From Caldimicrobium sp. (GTDB taxonomy: Bacteria; Desulfobacterota; Thermodesulfobacteria; Thermodesulfobacteriales; Thermodesulfobacteriaceae), in NCBI GenBank assembly GCA_025059715.1, contig JANXCE010000015.1, positions 1 to 45,542 on the forward strand: 45,542 bases of DNA. The letters run 5' to 3'. This document shows positions 28,181 to 37,262 of the stretch, piece after piece; position 1 is the stretch's first letter; every line of letters begins with the position of its first letter. The position numbers were made by a program, and so were the translations under genes. The notes beneath the pieces were generated by a model that did not search any database, was not told the DNA's origin, and saw only the letters and a list, made by a program, of their open reading frames with translations.

Positions 28181-29539
28181 TTAGTTTTCAGTGATAGAAA
28201 ACTTACCGCCCTTAAATTCTACCTTCGCATCTAAGTATTCAGACTTAATGCCCAAATTCTTTAGAGCTGTATAACCCATTTCCGCACGAATACCTGTTTC
28301 ACAATAGAGGATAATTCGTTTATCTTTTGGAATTTCAGGAGCCTTTTCTGTCAATAGATCTACAGGGATATTAACTGCTCCTTTAAAATGGCCTTTACGA
28401 AATTCCTCCGGTGTTCTAACATCAATTAGGTAAACATCCTTGGGCAGGGGTCCCTTTACGATTTTTTCAAATTCTTCAACGGGAATTGTTCCAGGTTTTG
28501 GCTTTGGTATAAATACGATCTGCTTAGCAGGAGTTCCCTTATCGACGGGGAGGCCTCTTTTAATCCATTCTTCAAAGGGGATAGGAAGATAAGCGGTGCG
28601 TCTATATCCAAAGCCGTGAATGATCTCTGCAGCGCTTTTGACCTCTTCCATATTATCTCCGTAGACTATGATAAAGGCGGTTTTCTTTTCTGGAAACAGA
28701 GCTTTAGATTGGGGAAGATCCTTTAAGGGGATGTTTACTGCGGTAGGTATAAAGCCATCTTTTAATTTTTCTGGACTTCTTATGTCAATGAGAACATAGC
28801 CTATTTTTTCTTGCACCGCCTTACTCAAAAATTCCACAGTGGTTGAAGCGGGTTTAGCCTGAATCCAATCAGGCAGTCCCGCTACATAAATTTTTACATT
28901 TTTGTATCCCTGGGCTTTGGTGTTCATATAATTTATAGGGCTAAGACATCCGCCAATATCATAATATATGATAGTTGTTTCCTTGTCTTGGGGTAGTATT
29001 TTTGGAGCTACTTTATCAAAGGCAGGAGCAGGTAAGTTCTTAGCTAAGGGGATGTGAAGTTCTTGATATACATGGGGTGGACGGGAATCTAACAGTAAAA
29101 CCCTTTTGTCCTCTCTGAGTATCTTTTCTAAGGCCTCTCTACTTAATTGATCATCCTTGGGAATTATCTTCATTACGTCAAATCTTGTGATACTCTTAGC
29201 AATCTTTTCCCCTTTCTTTTCCTCGTATTCTATGCTGAATCCTCTACCTCTATAGAGCTTTATTTCTTCAAGATCTTTAAGGCCTGCTAATTTCACTTTA
29301 TCGGTAAATTTAACTAATTCTTTGGTAGCCCCTATATCGATTTGAATCACCTTATTTTTGTAAGAAATACTATCAAGAAAACCCATCATGACATTTGGTT
29401 GTGGTTGATGACAGCTTTTGCAGAGCGGATGCATAGGACCACCCTTAGGTTCAACTTTGCCCGTTTGACTATGTAAAGAAGAAAAGGTTAGAAATAAAAC
29501 TGGTGCTCCAAACAGTAAGTACAGCCTTTTTTTTGACAT
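28181..29539 (-). CDS. Exported protein with CXXCH motif and three rhodanese-like domains
   Basis: The 452-residue protein has a signal peptide (KKRLYLLFGAPVLFLTFSS, residues 3-21). CKSCH at residues 40-44 could bind one c-type heme or metal. A small beta-rich segment (about 50-125) is followed by three rhodanese folds (about 130-225, 226-330, 350-445). Only the third keeps a rhodanese active loop, CETGIRA with Cys413. The second has YGDNMEE in that place, and the first has a displaced Cys (YYDIGGCLSP). Export to the periplasm is expected. Location next to qmoABC suggests handling of periplasmic sulfane sulfur or polysulfide, but no reaction can be assigned. It has its own strong promoter and a GGAGGG site. 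Confidence 0.85.
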   Translation of the reverse strand: MSKKRLYLLFGAPVLFLTFSSLHSQTGKVEPKGGPMHPLCKSCHQPQPNVMMGFLDSISYKNKVIQIDIGATKELVKFTDKVKLAGLKDLEEIKLYRGRGFSIEYEEKKGEKIAKSITRFDVMKIIPKDDQLSREALEKILREDKRVLLLDSRPPHVYQELHIPLAKNLPAPAFDKVAPKILPQDKETTIIYYDIGGCLSPINYMNTKAQGYKNVKIYVAGLPDWIQAKPASTTVEFLSKAVQEKIGYVLIDIRSPEKLKDGFIPTAVNIPLKDLPQSKALFPEKKTAFIIVYGDNMEEVKSAAEIIHGFGYRRTAYLPIPFEEWIKRGLPVDKGTPAKQIVFIPKPKPGTIPVEEFEKIVKGPLPKDVYLIDVRTPEEFRKGHFKGAVNIPVDLLTEKAPEIPKDKRIILYCETGIRAEMGYTALKNLGIKSEYLDAKVEFKGGKFSITEN

Positions 29540-29579
29540 GTTCTGCCCTCCTTCATTTTTATATTTTATTAGTAATTAT

Positions 29580-29608
29580 ATTATAACTAAATTCAATATT
29601 AAAGTCAA
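29580..29608 (-). promoter_or_regulatory. Strong sigma70-type promoter of the triple-rhodanese gene
   Basis: On the minus strand TTGACT (29608-29603) and a perfect TATAAT (29585-29580) are 17 nt apart. The GGAGGG ribosome binding site and ATG at 29539 follow. It is one of the best promoter matches in the window. Confidence 0.8.
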
Positions 29609-29652
29609 TATGCCATTTTAGTTAAGATAATCAAGTTCCCCTCCATGCTCTC

Positions 29653-30208
29653 TGCATGGGTTCAAGGTCTTTTTAGCTTCTCAATAACCACATATCCCAT
29701 TAAAGACTTAGAAAGCTACAAAGACTTGAAGCAATCAAAGAGGCATCCCAAAGAAAAGAGATCACTCTTAGACTAAAGGTCATCGAATTTCACAATTCTT
29801 TTGGCACAAAGGCCCACAGATTGACCAAAGAGGAGATGCTCAAAGAGGTGGCGAATGAGGTAATAGCGTTTATCCTGAGTTACAGGAGAGAACCCTTTGG
29901 CAAGGAGAAGCTTAAGCTCTTGATGGATTGACTTTTATCGAGCAGTAGGGGGAGGGATATTTGGGATAAGTTTAAAGTGGTAGCTCCTATTGATCTAAGG
30001 GGCGTGAGAAATGAGCTTGAGAGTGAGGGAGTGGGTATGTAGAAGGTTTAACAGGATATAGGAGGAGGAGTTTATCCAGTATTGGGAGCTGATACGAAAT
30101 TTGATTTAGATATGGATAACACGGAGTTGATGCAAAATGGGCTTGTGAGATGTATTGCCTGAAAGTAGATTTATTACAAATTCTACGAGAATGCACCTCA
30201 GTCTGAGA
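29653..30208 (+). mobile_element. Relic A of an internally deleted IS481-like transposase element
   Basis: The left end starts TGCATGGGTTCAAGGTC. Decayed frames follow that match copies B and C: RLEAIKEASQRKEITLRLK, IEFHNSFGTKA, then TKEEMLKEVANEVIAFILSY. Near the right end a remnant of the transposase C-terminus (YYKFYENAPQSEI-like) is visible. The helix-turn-helix and most of the catalytic core are missing, and many stops interrupt it. The right terminal repeat is absent or degraded. It lies between two minus-strand genes, the rhodanese gene and tadA. Confidence 0.7.
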
Positions 30209-30214
30209 TTTTAT

Positions 30215-30694
30215 TTATTTCTGTCTTCTCATCTGAAAGAATTTTTTTAGAAGCTCCATTGCTTCTTTTTCAAGAATGCCCTGTCGAATTTTAATTTGAT
30301 GATTAAATCGCTGATCTAATGGAATTTGATACAAACTTTGGCAAGCTCCGGTTTTAGGATCAGAAGTTGCGTAAATAATCTCTTCGAGGCGAGCAAGAAC
30401 GCAAGCATAAGCACACATGGCACAGGGTTCAAGAGTCACATATAGCCTGCAGCCTAATAGACGATAGTTACCTAACTTTTGGGCTCCCTTTCGTAAGGCT
30501 AATATCTCCGCATGAGCAGTAGGATCACCAAGCTTCAAGATTTGGTTACGGGTCTCTGCAAGGATCTCTCCTTTAGGCGATACCAATACTGCACCCACTG
30601 GAACTTCCTCCTCCTCAAAGGCAAGTTGTGCCTGCGCTAAGGCTTTCTCCATAAAGTATAGGTCTTCTTCCTCAATGAAGTGAAGAGGATTCAT
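30215..30694 (-). CDS. tadA: tRNA-specific adenosine deaminase
   Basis: It deaminates A34 to inosine in tRNA-Arg(ACG). The 159-residue cytidine-deaminase-fold protein has the zinc and catalytic motif TAHAEILAL near residue 59 (HAE) and the second zinc motif LEPCAMCAYA near 89 (PCxxC). Then comes the expected DPKTGACQSLYQ loop. Its ATG overlaps the stop of the ispH fusion gene (ATGA), so it is the last gene of the kdsA operon. An internal Met at 15 is an alternative start. Confidence 0.93.
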   Translation of the reverse strand: MNPLHFIEEEDLYFMEKALAQAQLAFEEEEVPVGAVLVSPKGEILAETRNQILKLGDPTAHAEILALRKGAQKLGNYRLLGCRLYVTLEPCAMCAYACVLARLEEIIYATSDPKTGACQSLYQIPLDQRFNHQIKIRQGILEKEAMELLKKFFQMRRQK

Positions 30695-32355
30695 TTTTTG
30701 AGTAAATAAAGTGCCAAACTAAGCAAGAAGGCCCCAATTTGAGGAAGCAGAATAAGGCTTTCCAAATAGAGAATTTGCCCTAAGGGTCTCTGTTTTAAAA
30801 GATAAACTAAAACTCCCCAAAGGGGAATTAGAAGTAGAAAGAGTAAAAAAGCTGGATCCCCCTTGTGTATAACAAGTCCAAAGAAAGGTAATGCAAGAAG
30901 GGCTAGACCCAATAAAAGAATTTGGTGTCCCTTTTTTTCCTCCATACCTAAAGTTAATATTAAGAAGTTTTTTGGCAAAAAACCATCACTTTGAAGGTAG
31001 ATTAATTCCTTATAGAGATGAAACCAGATAATACTAATAAGGGTATATCCTGCCAGCCAAAAAAAAGTCTCATTCCAATAGGGAAAGAGATAACCCATTA
31101 TTCCCACAAAAAGTAACAGATCCCCCAAGACGAAAAGAGGTTTTTTCATCGAGAGCAAATCAAAAGCTAATATTGATAGGGAAAAGATTGCCAACCAAGG
31201 ATTTAAGAGAAATCCAGTAGTAAAGGCAATAAAACCTGATCCCAGAATTAGGTTTTTTACTAAAAGTTTGTGTCTCTCGATAGTCTTGCCTTTTAGGGGA
31301 TAGTAGGTCGAATAGGAATCTCTTAGAAGATATTGGTAGAGGTTTTTTCTAAGGAGTTGCAGGAAAAAAAGGAAAAGCAGAAGTGTATAGAGTATTTCCT
31401 TGGGAATATTAGTTAGCCAGAGTGAGGTAGCCAGGACTAAAAAAAGGAAAGCAAAGGCTTCATGAAAGGCAAGGATATGAAAAGCTTTGAAGGCACGATA
31501 AAAAGGATTGGTTGCACTTCTTAGTCTATCTACTACTTCGTTTATGAGCCAGTTAGGAGTTGAGGCACCCGCTGTGATTCCCACTTTGGGATAATTTTTA
31601 AGGGTATTCAGGGGGAGCTCTTCTACCTTCTCAATCAGATAAACATCTCTGCTCTCGTTTTGGGCAATTTGAGCTAATCTTACTGTGTTTGCGCTAAATT
31701 TCCCTCCAATCACCACAATTGCTGGACACTCCCTACTGAGCCTTCTCACTTCATTTTGCCTTACTTCAGTAGCATTACAGATTGTATTTATTACCTTCCC
31801 ACCAGGAAAACGAGAGAGTATTTCCTCTGCTAAAAATTTGAAAATTTCCTCATCTTGAGTTGTCTGAGAAAGGATGAGGTAATTATCTAAGGGAGGTAGT
31901 TTTTCAATATCTTGAAAGGAGCTAACCACATATCCCACTCCCTCACAATACCCTAAGATGCCCTTCACCTCTGCATGATCTTTATCTCCAATAATAACTA
32001 CCTTTTTCTGTGCCTCTTTTGCACCTTTAGCTAAAGCCTGCACCTTTAGGACTCTTGGACAGGTTCCATCAATGATGGTATGCCTTTTTTCTAAAGCCTC
32101 CCTCTCCTTAGGCGGGACCCCATGGGCTCTTATTATGCAGGTGCCCTTAGGAAGCTCCTCATTAACATCTTTGATGACCTTTACTCCCAAGCTACTTAAA
32201 AGTTCTAAGGTTTGGGGATTATGAATGAGAGGGCCATAGGTGTAAATAGGAGTCATACCAGAATTTAAGGCCTTTAGAACTAAATTTACCGCTCTTCTTA
32301 CTCCCATGCAAAAGCCTGCCTTTTTTGCTATCTTGATTTCCACCACTCTTTCCAC
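30691..32355 (-). CDS. ispH: HMBPP reductase (IspH) fused to a nine-helix membrane domain
   Basis: Residues 1-285 are IspH/LytB, the [4Fe-4S] enzyme that makes IPP and DMAPP at the end of the MEP pathway. Cluster cysteines are visible at Cys16 (AGFCMGVRRA), Cys99 (IDGTCPRV) and Cys193 (NTICNATEV), with active-site His45, His78 and His127. Normal IspH ends here. This protein continues for about 265 residues with nine predicted membrane helices. That count and the general pattern resemble UbiA-type prenyltransferases, but the Asp-rich NDxxDxxxD motifs are not seen. The frame runs without a stop or shift, so the fusion appears real. Start is a GTG overlapping radC by 28 nt; another GTG three codons in is possible. 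Confidence 0.88.
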   Translation of the reverse strand: MERVVEIKIAKKAGFCMGVRRAVNLVLKALNSGMTPIYTYGPLIHNPQTLELLSSLGVKVIKDVNEELPKGTCIIRAHGVPPKEREALEKRHTIIDGTCPRVLKVQALAKGAKEAQKKVVIIGDKDHAEVKGILGYCEGVGYVVSSFQDIEKLPPLDNYLILSQTTQDEEIFKFLAEEILSRFPGGKVINTICNATEVRQNEVRRLSRECPAIVVIGGKFSANTVRLAQIAQNESRDVYLIEKVEELPLNTLKNYPKVGITAGASTPNWLINEVVDRLRSATNPFYRAFKAFHILAFHEAFAFLFLVLATSLWLTNIPKEILYTLLLFLFFLQLLRKNLYQYLLRDSYSTYYPLKGKTIERHKLLVKNLILGSGFIAFTTGFLLNPWLAIFSLSILAFDLLSMKKPLFVLGDLLLFVGIMGYLFPYWNETFFWLAGYTLISIIWFHLYKELIYLQSDGFLPKNFLILTLGMEEKKGHQILLLGLALLALPFFGLVIHKGDPAFLLFLLLIPLWGVLVYLLKQRPLGQILYLESLILLPQIGAFLLSLALYLLKK

Positions 32356-33110
32356 TCCCTTTCAAGTTCTTCCATAATACCCCTTTCTGCAAAACTCAAA
32401 TAACCTTGGGGACCAATAATAAGGTGATCTAAGACTTTGAGATTCAGCAGAAATCCCGCAAAGGAGAGCATTTTGGTGAGCTTTAAATCCTCCCTTGAAG
32501 GATTGAGATTACCCGAGGGATGATTGTGAGCTAATATCAGAAAAGTTGCCCCATACTTGTAGGCCCTACCAAAGACCTCTCGGGGATAGACTACACTCTC
32601 GTTAATGGTCCCCTCAAATAGCCTCTCCAAGCCTAATATACGATAATCCTGGGCAAGATATACAACAACAAATATTTCGCGCCTTTCTCCCTTAAGCTCA
32701 TACATCAAATATTGGTAAACCTCCTGCGGAGACTTGAGATAATTTGCCTGAAAGCTCCTGCTTTTCAAGTATCGCTTTGCTACCTCATGGACTACTTTAA
32801 GAGGAAGGATTGAATTTAGCCCCAGCCCTGGAATTTGACTTAACTCGCCAGGGCTTGCATCAAGAGCTCTGTCTAATCTCCCTTCGTAAGCATTTAAAAT
32901 CGCTCTGGCTAATCCCCGTGTATCCCTTCGAGGAACGCCAAAAAAAAGAAGTAACTCCAAAAGGTCTTCGTCAGTAAAGCTCTCCGGCCCCTCCTTCCAA
33001 AACCTCTCCTTTACCCTTTGTCGGTGTCCTCGAGCTTTTTCCTCAAATCTCTGGAGCCTTCTCTTAAGAATTTGTATATTATCTTTTTCGTTCATTAAAT
33101 ACTCTTCCAT
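32328..33110 (-). CDS. radC: RadC-family JAB-domain protein
   Basis: The 260-residue protein has an N-terminal helix-hairpin-helix-like UPF0758 region (SFTDEDLLELLLFFGVPRRDT near residue 45, SQIPGLGLNSILPLK near 90). A C-terminal JAB/MPN domain has LAHNHPSGNLNPSREDLKLT near 190, the metal-binding JAMM motif. The biochemical role of RadC is unsettled; it is not a proven repair protein. The ATG at 33110 overlaps the lptC stop (TGATG) and is preferred over the TTG one codon upstream. It lies in an operon with kdsA, kdsC, lptC, ispH and tadA. Confidence 0.93.
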   Translation of the reverse strand: MEEYLMNEKDNIQILKRRLQRFEEKARGHRQRVKERFWKEGPESFTDEDLLELLLFFGVPRRDTRGLARAILNAYEGRLDRALDASPGELSQIPGLGLNSILPLKVVHEVAKRYLKSRSFQANYLKSPQEVYQYLMYELKGERREIFVVVYLAQDYRILGLERLFEGTINESVVYPREVFGRAYKYGATFLILAHNHPSGNLNPSREDLKLTKMLSFAGFLLNLKVLDHLIIGPQGYLSFAERGIMEELEREWKEWWKSR

Positions 33111-33561
33111 CAAAATTTAAATTGAGCTCTGGCCCTTTTGTGGAGCTTAAAGTCTCCTGCAGATACCTGATAGGTCAAACCTTCACCAATAATTTCCATG
33201 GCACCCTTCTTAATGATAACCACTCCCGGAGCTTCGATTAAATCCCTTTCAGGATAAAAATAAAGTTCCTCTGTAAAGACCTCACCCTCTTTTTCTGTCC
33301 TAAGTTGGATCTTACCCTTGAGCAAAAATTTTTTATCCCTTGCGGAGTATTGTCCCAGATGGGCGCTAATCCTTATCCCTTTGGAAACATTTTCTAAATA
33401 GAGGTTTTTGGCTTCAAAAAACTCTTCTCCCTTCTTTAAGAATTCACTTGCAAATAGTTTCCAGCTAAGTTGGGCTCCCATGTAGCGTTGATAAGTGAGC
33501 TGAATAGCCCTAACCTCCCTTATACTCTGAGAAAGGAGATTTTGGGAATAAAGAAGTATAA

Positions 33562-34909
<1,348 letters not shown>

Positions 34910-34919
34910 CTAAAAGGTT

Positions 34920-34947
34920 ATTATAAAAAAGTTTATCCTCTTTTCAA
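34920..34947 (-). promoter_or_regulatory. Promoter of the kdsA-kdsC-lptC-radC-ispH-tadA operon
   Basis: On the minus strand TTGAAA (34947-34942) and a perfect TATAAT (34925-34920) are 16 nt apart, 35 nt before the kdsA ATG. Relic B begins only 20 bp further upstream. Confidence 0.7.
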
Positions 34948-34966
34948 GACAAAAGGGAGAATCCCC

Positions 34967-35717
34967 TGCATAAGTTCAAGGTCTTTTTTAGCCTCTCACT
35001 AACCCCTTCTCCCATCAAAGACTTAAAAATGCTGCCAAGACTTGAAGCAATTAAGGATGCCTTCAAAAGAAAAGAAGTCGCCTTTAGACTAAAGGTCGTC
35101 GAATTTCACCACTCCTTTGGCATCGAAGCCCCAGTTGATCAAAGAGGAAATGCTCAAAGAGGTGGCGAATGAGTTAATAGCGTTTATCCTGAGTTACAGG
35201 AAAGAACCCTTTCGCAGGGAGAAGCTTAAGCTTTTAGTGGATAGATTTTGTGAAAGGGAGGGGCATAGCTTTAGTGTTTGTCTCTACGGTTGGAAGGAAT
35301 ATAAAATATTGGCCTTAGTTATTGTGAGAAGAGGGTTGGTTTATTGAAGGCGAGAGGAGGTTAGTAAGTTTGGAATTGGTAATAAAGAGTAGTACATTAT
35401 CGAGTAGCATTGGGAGGGACTTTTGGAGTAAGTTTAAGGCAGTAGCTCCTTTTGAGATAAGGGGCTTGCAGACTGATTATAGGAGTGAGTTTTTAGGGGG
35501 TTTGCGAAGGAGCTTGAGGGGGAGGGAGTGGATATGTAGAGAGGTTAAACAGTAAGTTGGAGAAGGAGTTTAATGAGTAGGGAGCTTATGAGGTATTTTG
35601 ATATGGTGCGATACGGAGAAGGCACATGGTGGTCTTGGGAATGTATCGCCTTTGGAGTAGCTTTGTTATAAATTTAACGAGAATTCCCTTCAGTCTAAAA
35701 TCCGATAGACTCATACA
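34967..35717 (+). mobile_element. Relic B of an internally deleted IS481-like transposase element (longest copy)
   Basis: Ends are TGCATAAGTTCAAGG (left, from 34967) and the complement of TGTATGAGTC (right, to 35717), which form a short imperfect terminal inverted repeat. Decayed frames give RLEAIKDAFKRKEVAFRLKV, EFHHSFG, MLKEVANELIAFILSYRKEP and LKLLVDRFCEREG. Downstream come a fragment like IRGLQTDYRSEFLGG (resembling the QTDNGSEF motif of rve/DDE transposases) and a C-terminal SKI-type end. A 76-codon frame at 35117-35347 is part of this relic, not a gene. It keeps about 145 bp that copies A and C have lost. Confidence 0.72.
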
Positions 35718-35722
35718 AGATC

Positions 35723-35750
35723 TTGACAAAATTAAAAATTAAGTTATAAA
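35723..35750 (+). promoter_or_regulatory. Promoter of the cysM operon, at the edge of relic B
   Basis: TTGACA (35723-35728) and TATAAA (35745-35750) are 16 nt apart. The -35 begins 5 nt beyond the right end of relic B. A leader of about 145 nt precedes the cysM ATG at 35903. Confidence 0.6.
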
Positions 35751-35818
35751 CTAAAATTACCATGTTAGTAAAAAATATTTTAAGGCTTACAAATCTTTTA
35801 GTAGTTTGTTCTTGTTGT

Positions 35819-35838
35819 CCCAGGCGAATGTGCCTGGG
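35819..35838 (+). promoter_or_regulatory. Hairpin in the leader of the cysM operon
   Basis: CCCAGGC (35819-35825), loop GAATGT, GCCTGGG (35832-35838) form a perfect 7-bp G+C-rich stem in A+T-rich surroundings. No T tract follows, so it is not a simple terminator. It could be a regulatory leader structure or an RNA-stabilising element. No known riboswitch consensus was recognised. Confidence 0.4.
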
Positions 35839-35902
35839 GCTGTCAATTAAGTAAAATTTCAAGTTCCCTTTCTTTATCTACCTTTCTAAAGGAGGAAGAC
35901 CT

Positions 35903-36820
35903 ATGCCCCTTAAAATATATCCACCTGTAATGGATATATATGAATTAGTTGGCAATACACCCCTTATTAACCTAAGTGATTACTTGCAGAATACCAGGAT
36001 CCAGCTATTCGCCAAAGCGGAATGGTTTAATCCGGGAGGGTCAATTAAGGATAGACCCGCTCGAGAAATAATTTTAGCCGCGGAAAAAGAGGGCAAATTA
36101 AATCATAAAAAGAGAATTCTTGATGCTACCTCAGGCAACATGGGTATAGCCTATACACTTTTAGGAAGGGCAAGGGGTTACAAGGTGACCCTTTGTCTTC
36201 CTGAAAATGTCAGCCCTGAAAGAAAGAGATTGTTAAAGATCTTTGGAGCAGAGATTATCTTAACAGATCCACTGGAGAGTATTGACGGTGCTATCATGCT
36301 TGCCAGAAGGCTCTATCAAAGCGATCCAGAAAAATTCTTTTATGCGGATCAATATAGTAATCCCGCCAATGTTTTAGCTCATTACAAAACAACTGGCCCT
36401 GAGATTTGGGAGCAAACCTCAGGAAAGATTACTCATTTCATTGCTGGATTAGGAACCAGTGGAACCCTCATGGGGGTCGGTAAATTTCTAAAGGAAAAGA
36501 ATCCCCACATAAAGTTAATAGGGATTCAGCCTGATGCTCCCTTGCATGGAATTGAAGGCTTGAAACACATGTTAAGCGCCCTTAGACCAAGTATATACCA
36601 AGAGGATTTTTTAGATGAAATTATCTATGTCTCCACTGAAGAGGCCTACCACATGGTTAAGAGGCTCCTCCAAGAGAAGAGTCTTTTTGTAGGAGTATCC
36701 TCAGGAGCAGCGCTGGCAGGAGCTCTTAAGTTAGCTCAAACCCTTTCTGAGGGAGTTATCGTAACAGTTTTTCCCGATAGCGGGCATAAATACCTCAGTG
36801 AAGCCTTCTGGGAGGATTAA
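35903..36820 (+). CDS. cysM: Cysteine synthase, CysK/CysM family
   Basis: This PLP enzyme makes cysteine from an activated serine (O-acetyl- or O-phosphoserine) and a sulfur donor. The 305-residue protein has the PLP-lysine loop FNPGGSIKDRPAR near residue 48, TSGNMGIAYTLLG near 82, GLGTSGTLMGVGKFLKEKNP near 190, and VSSGAALAGALKLA near 268. The family usually has a longer C-terminus; this one is compact, like CysM. The neighbouring JAMM peptidase and ThiS-like carrier match the actinobacterial CysM-CysO-Mec set, so a protein thiocarboxylate may be the sulfur donor. GGAGG precedes the ATG. Confidence 0.92.
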   Translation: MPLKIYPPVMDIYELVGNTPLINLSDYLQNTRIQLFAKAEWFNPGGSIKDRPAREIILAAEKEGKLNHKKRILDATSGNMGIAYTLLGRARGYKVTLCLPENVSPERKRLLKIFGAEIILTDPLESIDGAIMLARRLYQSDPEKFFYADQYSNPANVLAHYKTTGPEIWEQTSGKITHFIAGLGTSGTLMGVGKFLKEKNPHIKLIGIQPDAPLHGIEGLKHMLSALRPSIYQEDFLDEIIYVSTEEAYHMVKRLLQEKSLFVGVSSGAALAGALKLAQTLSEGVIVTVFPDSGHKYLSEAFWED

Positions 36821-36821
36821 A

Positions 36822-37262
36822 ATGCCTCTTTTGTTGCCCAAGCACCTAATGCAAAAGATAAATGCATACTTAGAAGAGACGTATCCTGAAGAGGGATGTG
36901 GCTTCCTCCTTGGTTACCTGGAGAATAACGCATACATCCTCAAGGGAATTTATCCAGTCCCTAATGTCTGGGAGAAAAAAGAGGAAAGGAAAAGAAGATA
37001 TAGTGTTGCTCCGGAAGACTTTCTCAAGGCAGAGAAAGAAGCTCAGAGGCAAAACCTACTTCTCATTGGTATTTATCATTCTCATCCTGATTATCCCCCC
37101 TCTCTCTCGGAGTTTGACAAGGCTAATTCTTGGCCTGATTTTATCTACCTAATAGTTAGCCTTTACAGGGGTAAGGCTCAGGAGGCAAAGGCCTATCTTT
37201 TTAATAGTCATGGAGAATTCAGAGAGATTGCTATTCAAATAACTGAGGAGGTGAAGCAATGA
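36822..37262 (+). CDS. JAMM/MPN+ metallopeptidase (Mec/HcyD/QbsD-like)
   Basis: The 146-residue Zn peptidase has EEGCGFLLGYLEN near residue 18 (catalytic Glu) and the full JAMM motif YHSHPDYPPSLSEFDKA near 85-101 (HxHPx(n)SxxD). Bacterial members next to ThiS-like genes either free cysteine from a carrier (Mec) or trim residues after its GG end (QbsD, HcyD). The ATG at 36822 is 2 nt after cysM with GGAGG correctly spaced; an upstream in-frame start at 36798 lies inside cysM and is less likely. The stop overlaps thrC by 4 nt. Confidence 0.9.
   Translation: MPLLLPKHLMQKINAYLEETYPEEGCGFLLGYLENNAYILKGIYPVPNVWEKKEERKRRYSVAPEDFLKAEKEAQRQNLLLIGIYHSHPDYPPSLSEFDKANSWPDFIYLIVSLYRGKAQEAKAYLFNSHGEFREIAIQITEEVKQ

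Noticed and set aside
35117-35347. A 76-residue ORF that looks like a small independent gene
   Set aside because: The same sequence recurs, broken, in the other two relics, and its content (EVANELIAFILSYR, LLVDRFCEREG) matches part of a transposase. It is a fragment of relic B.
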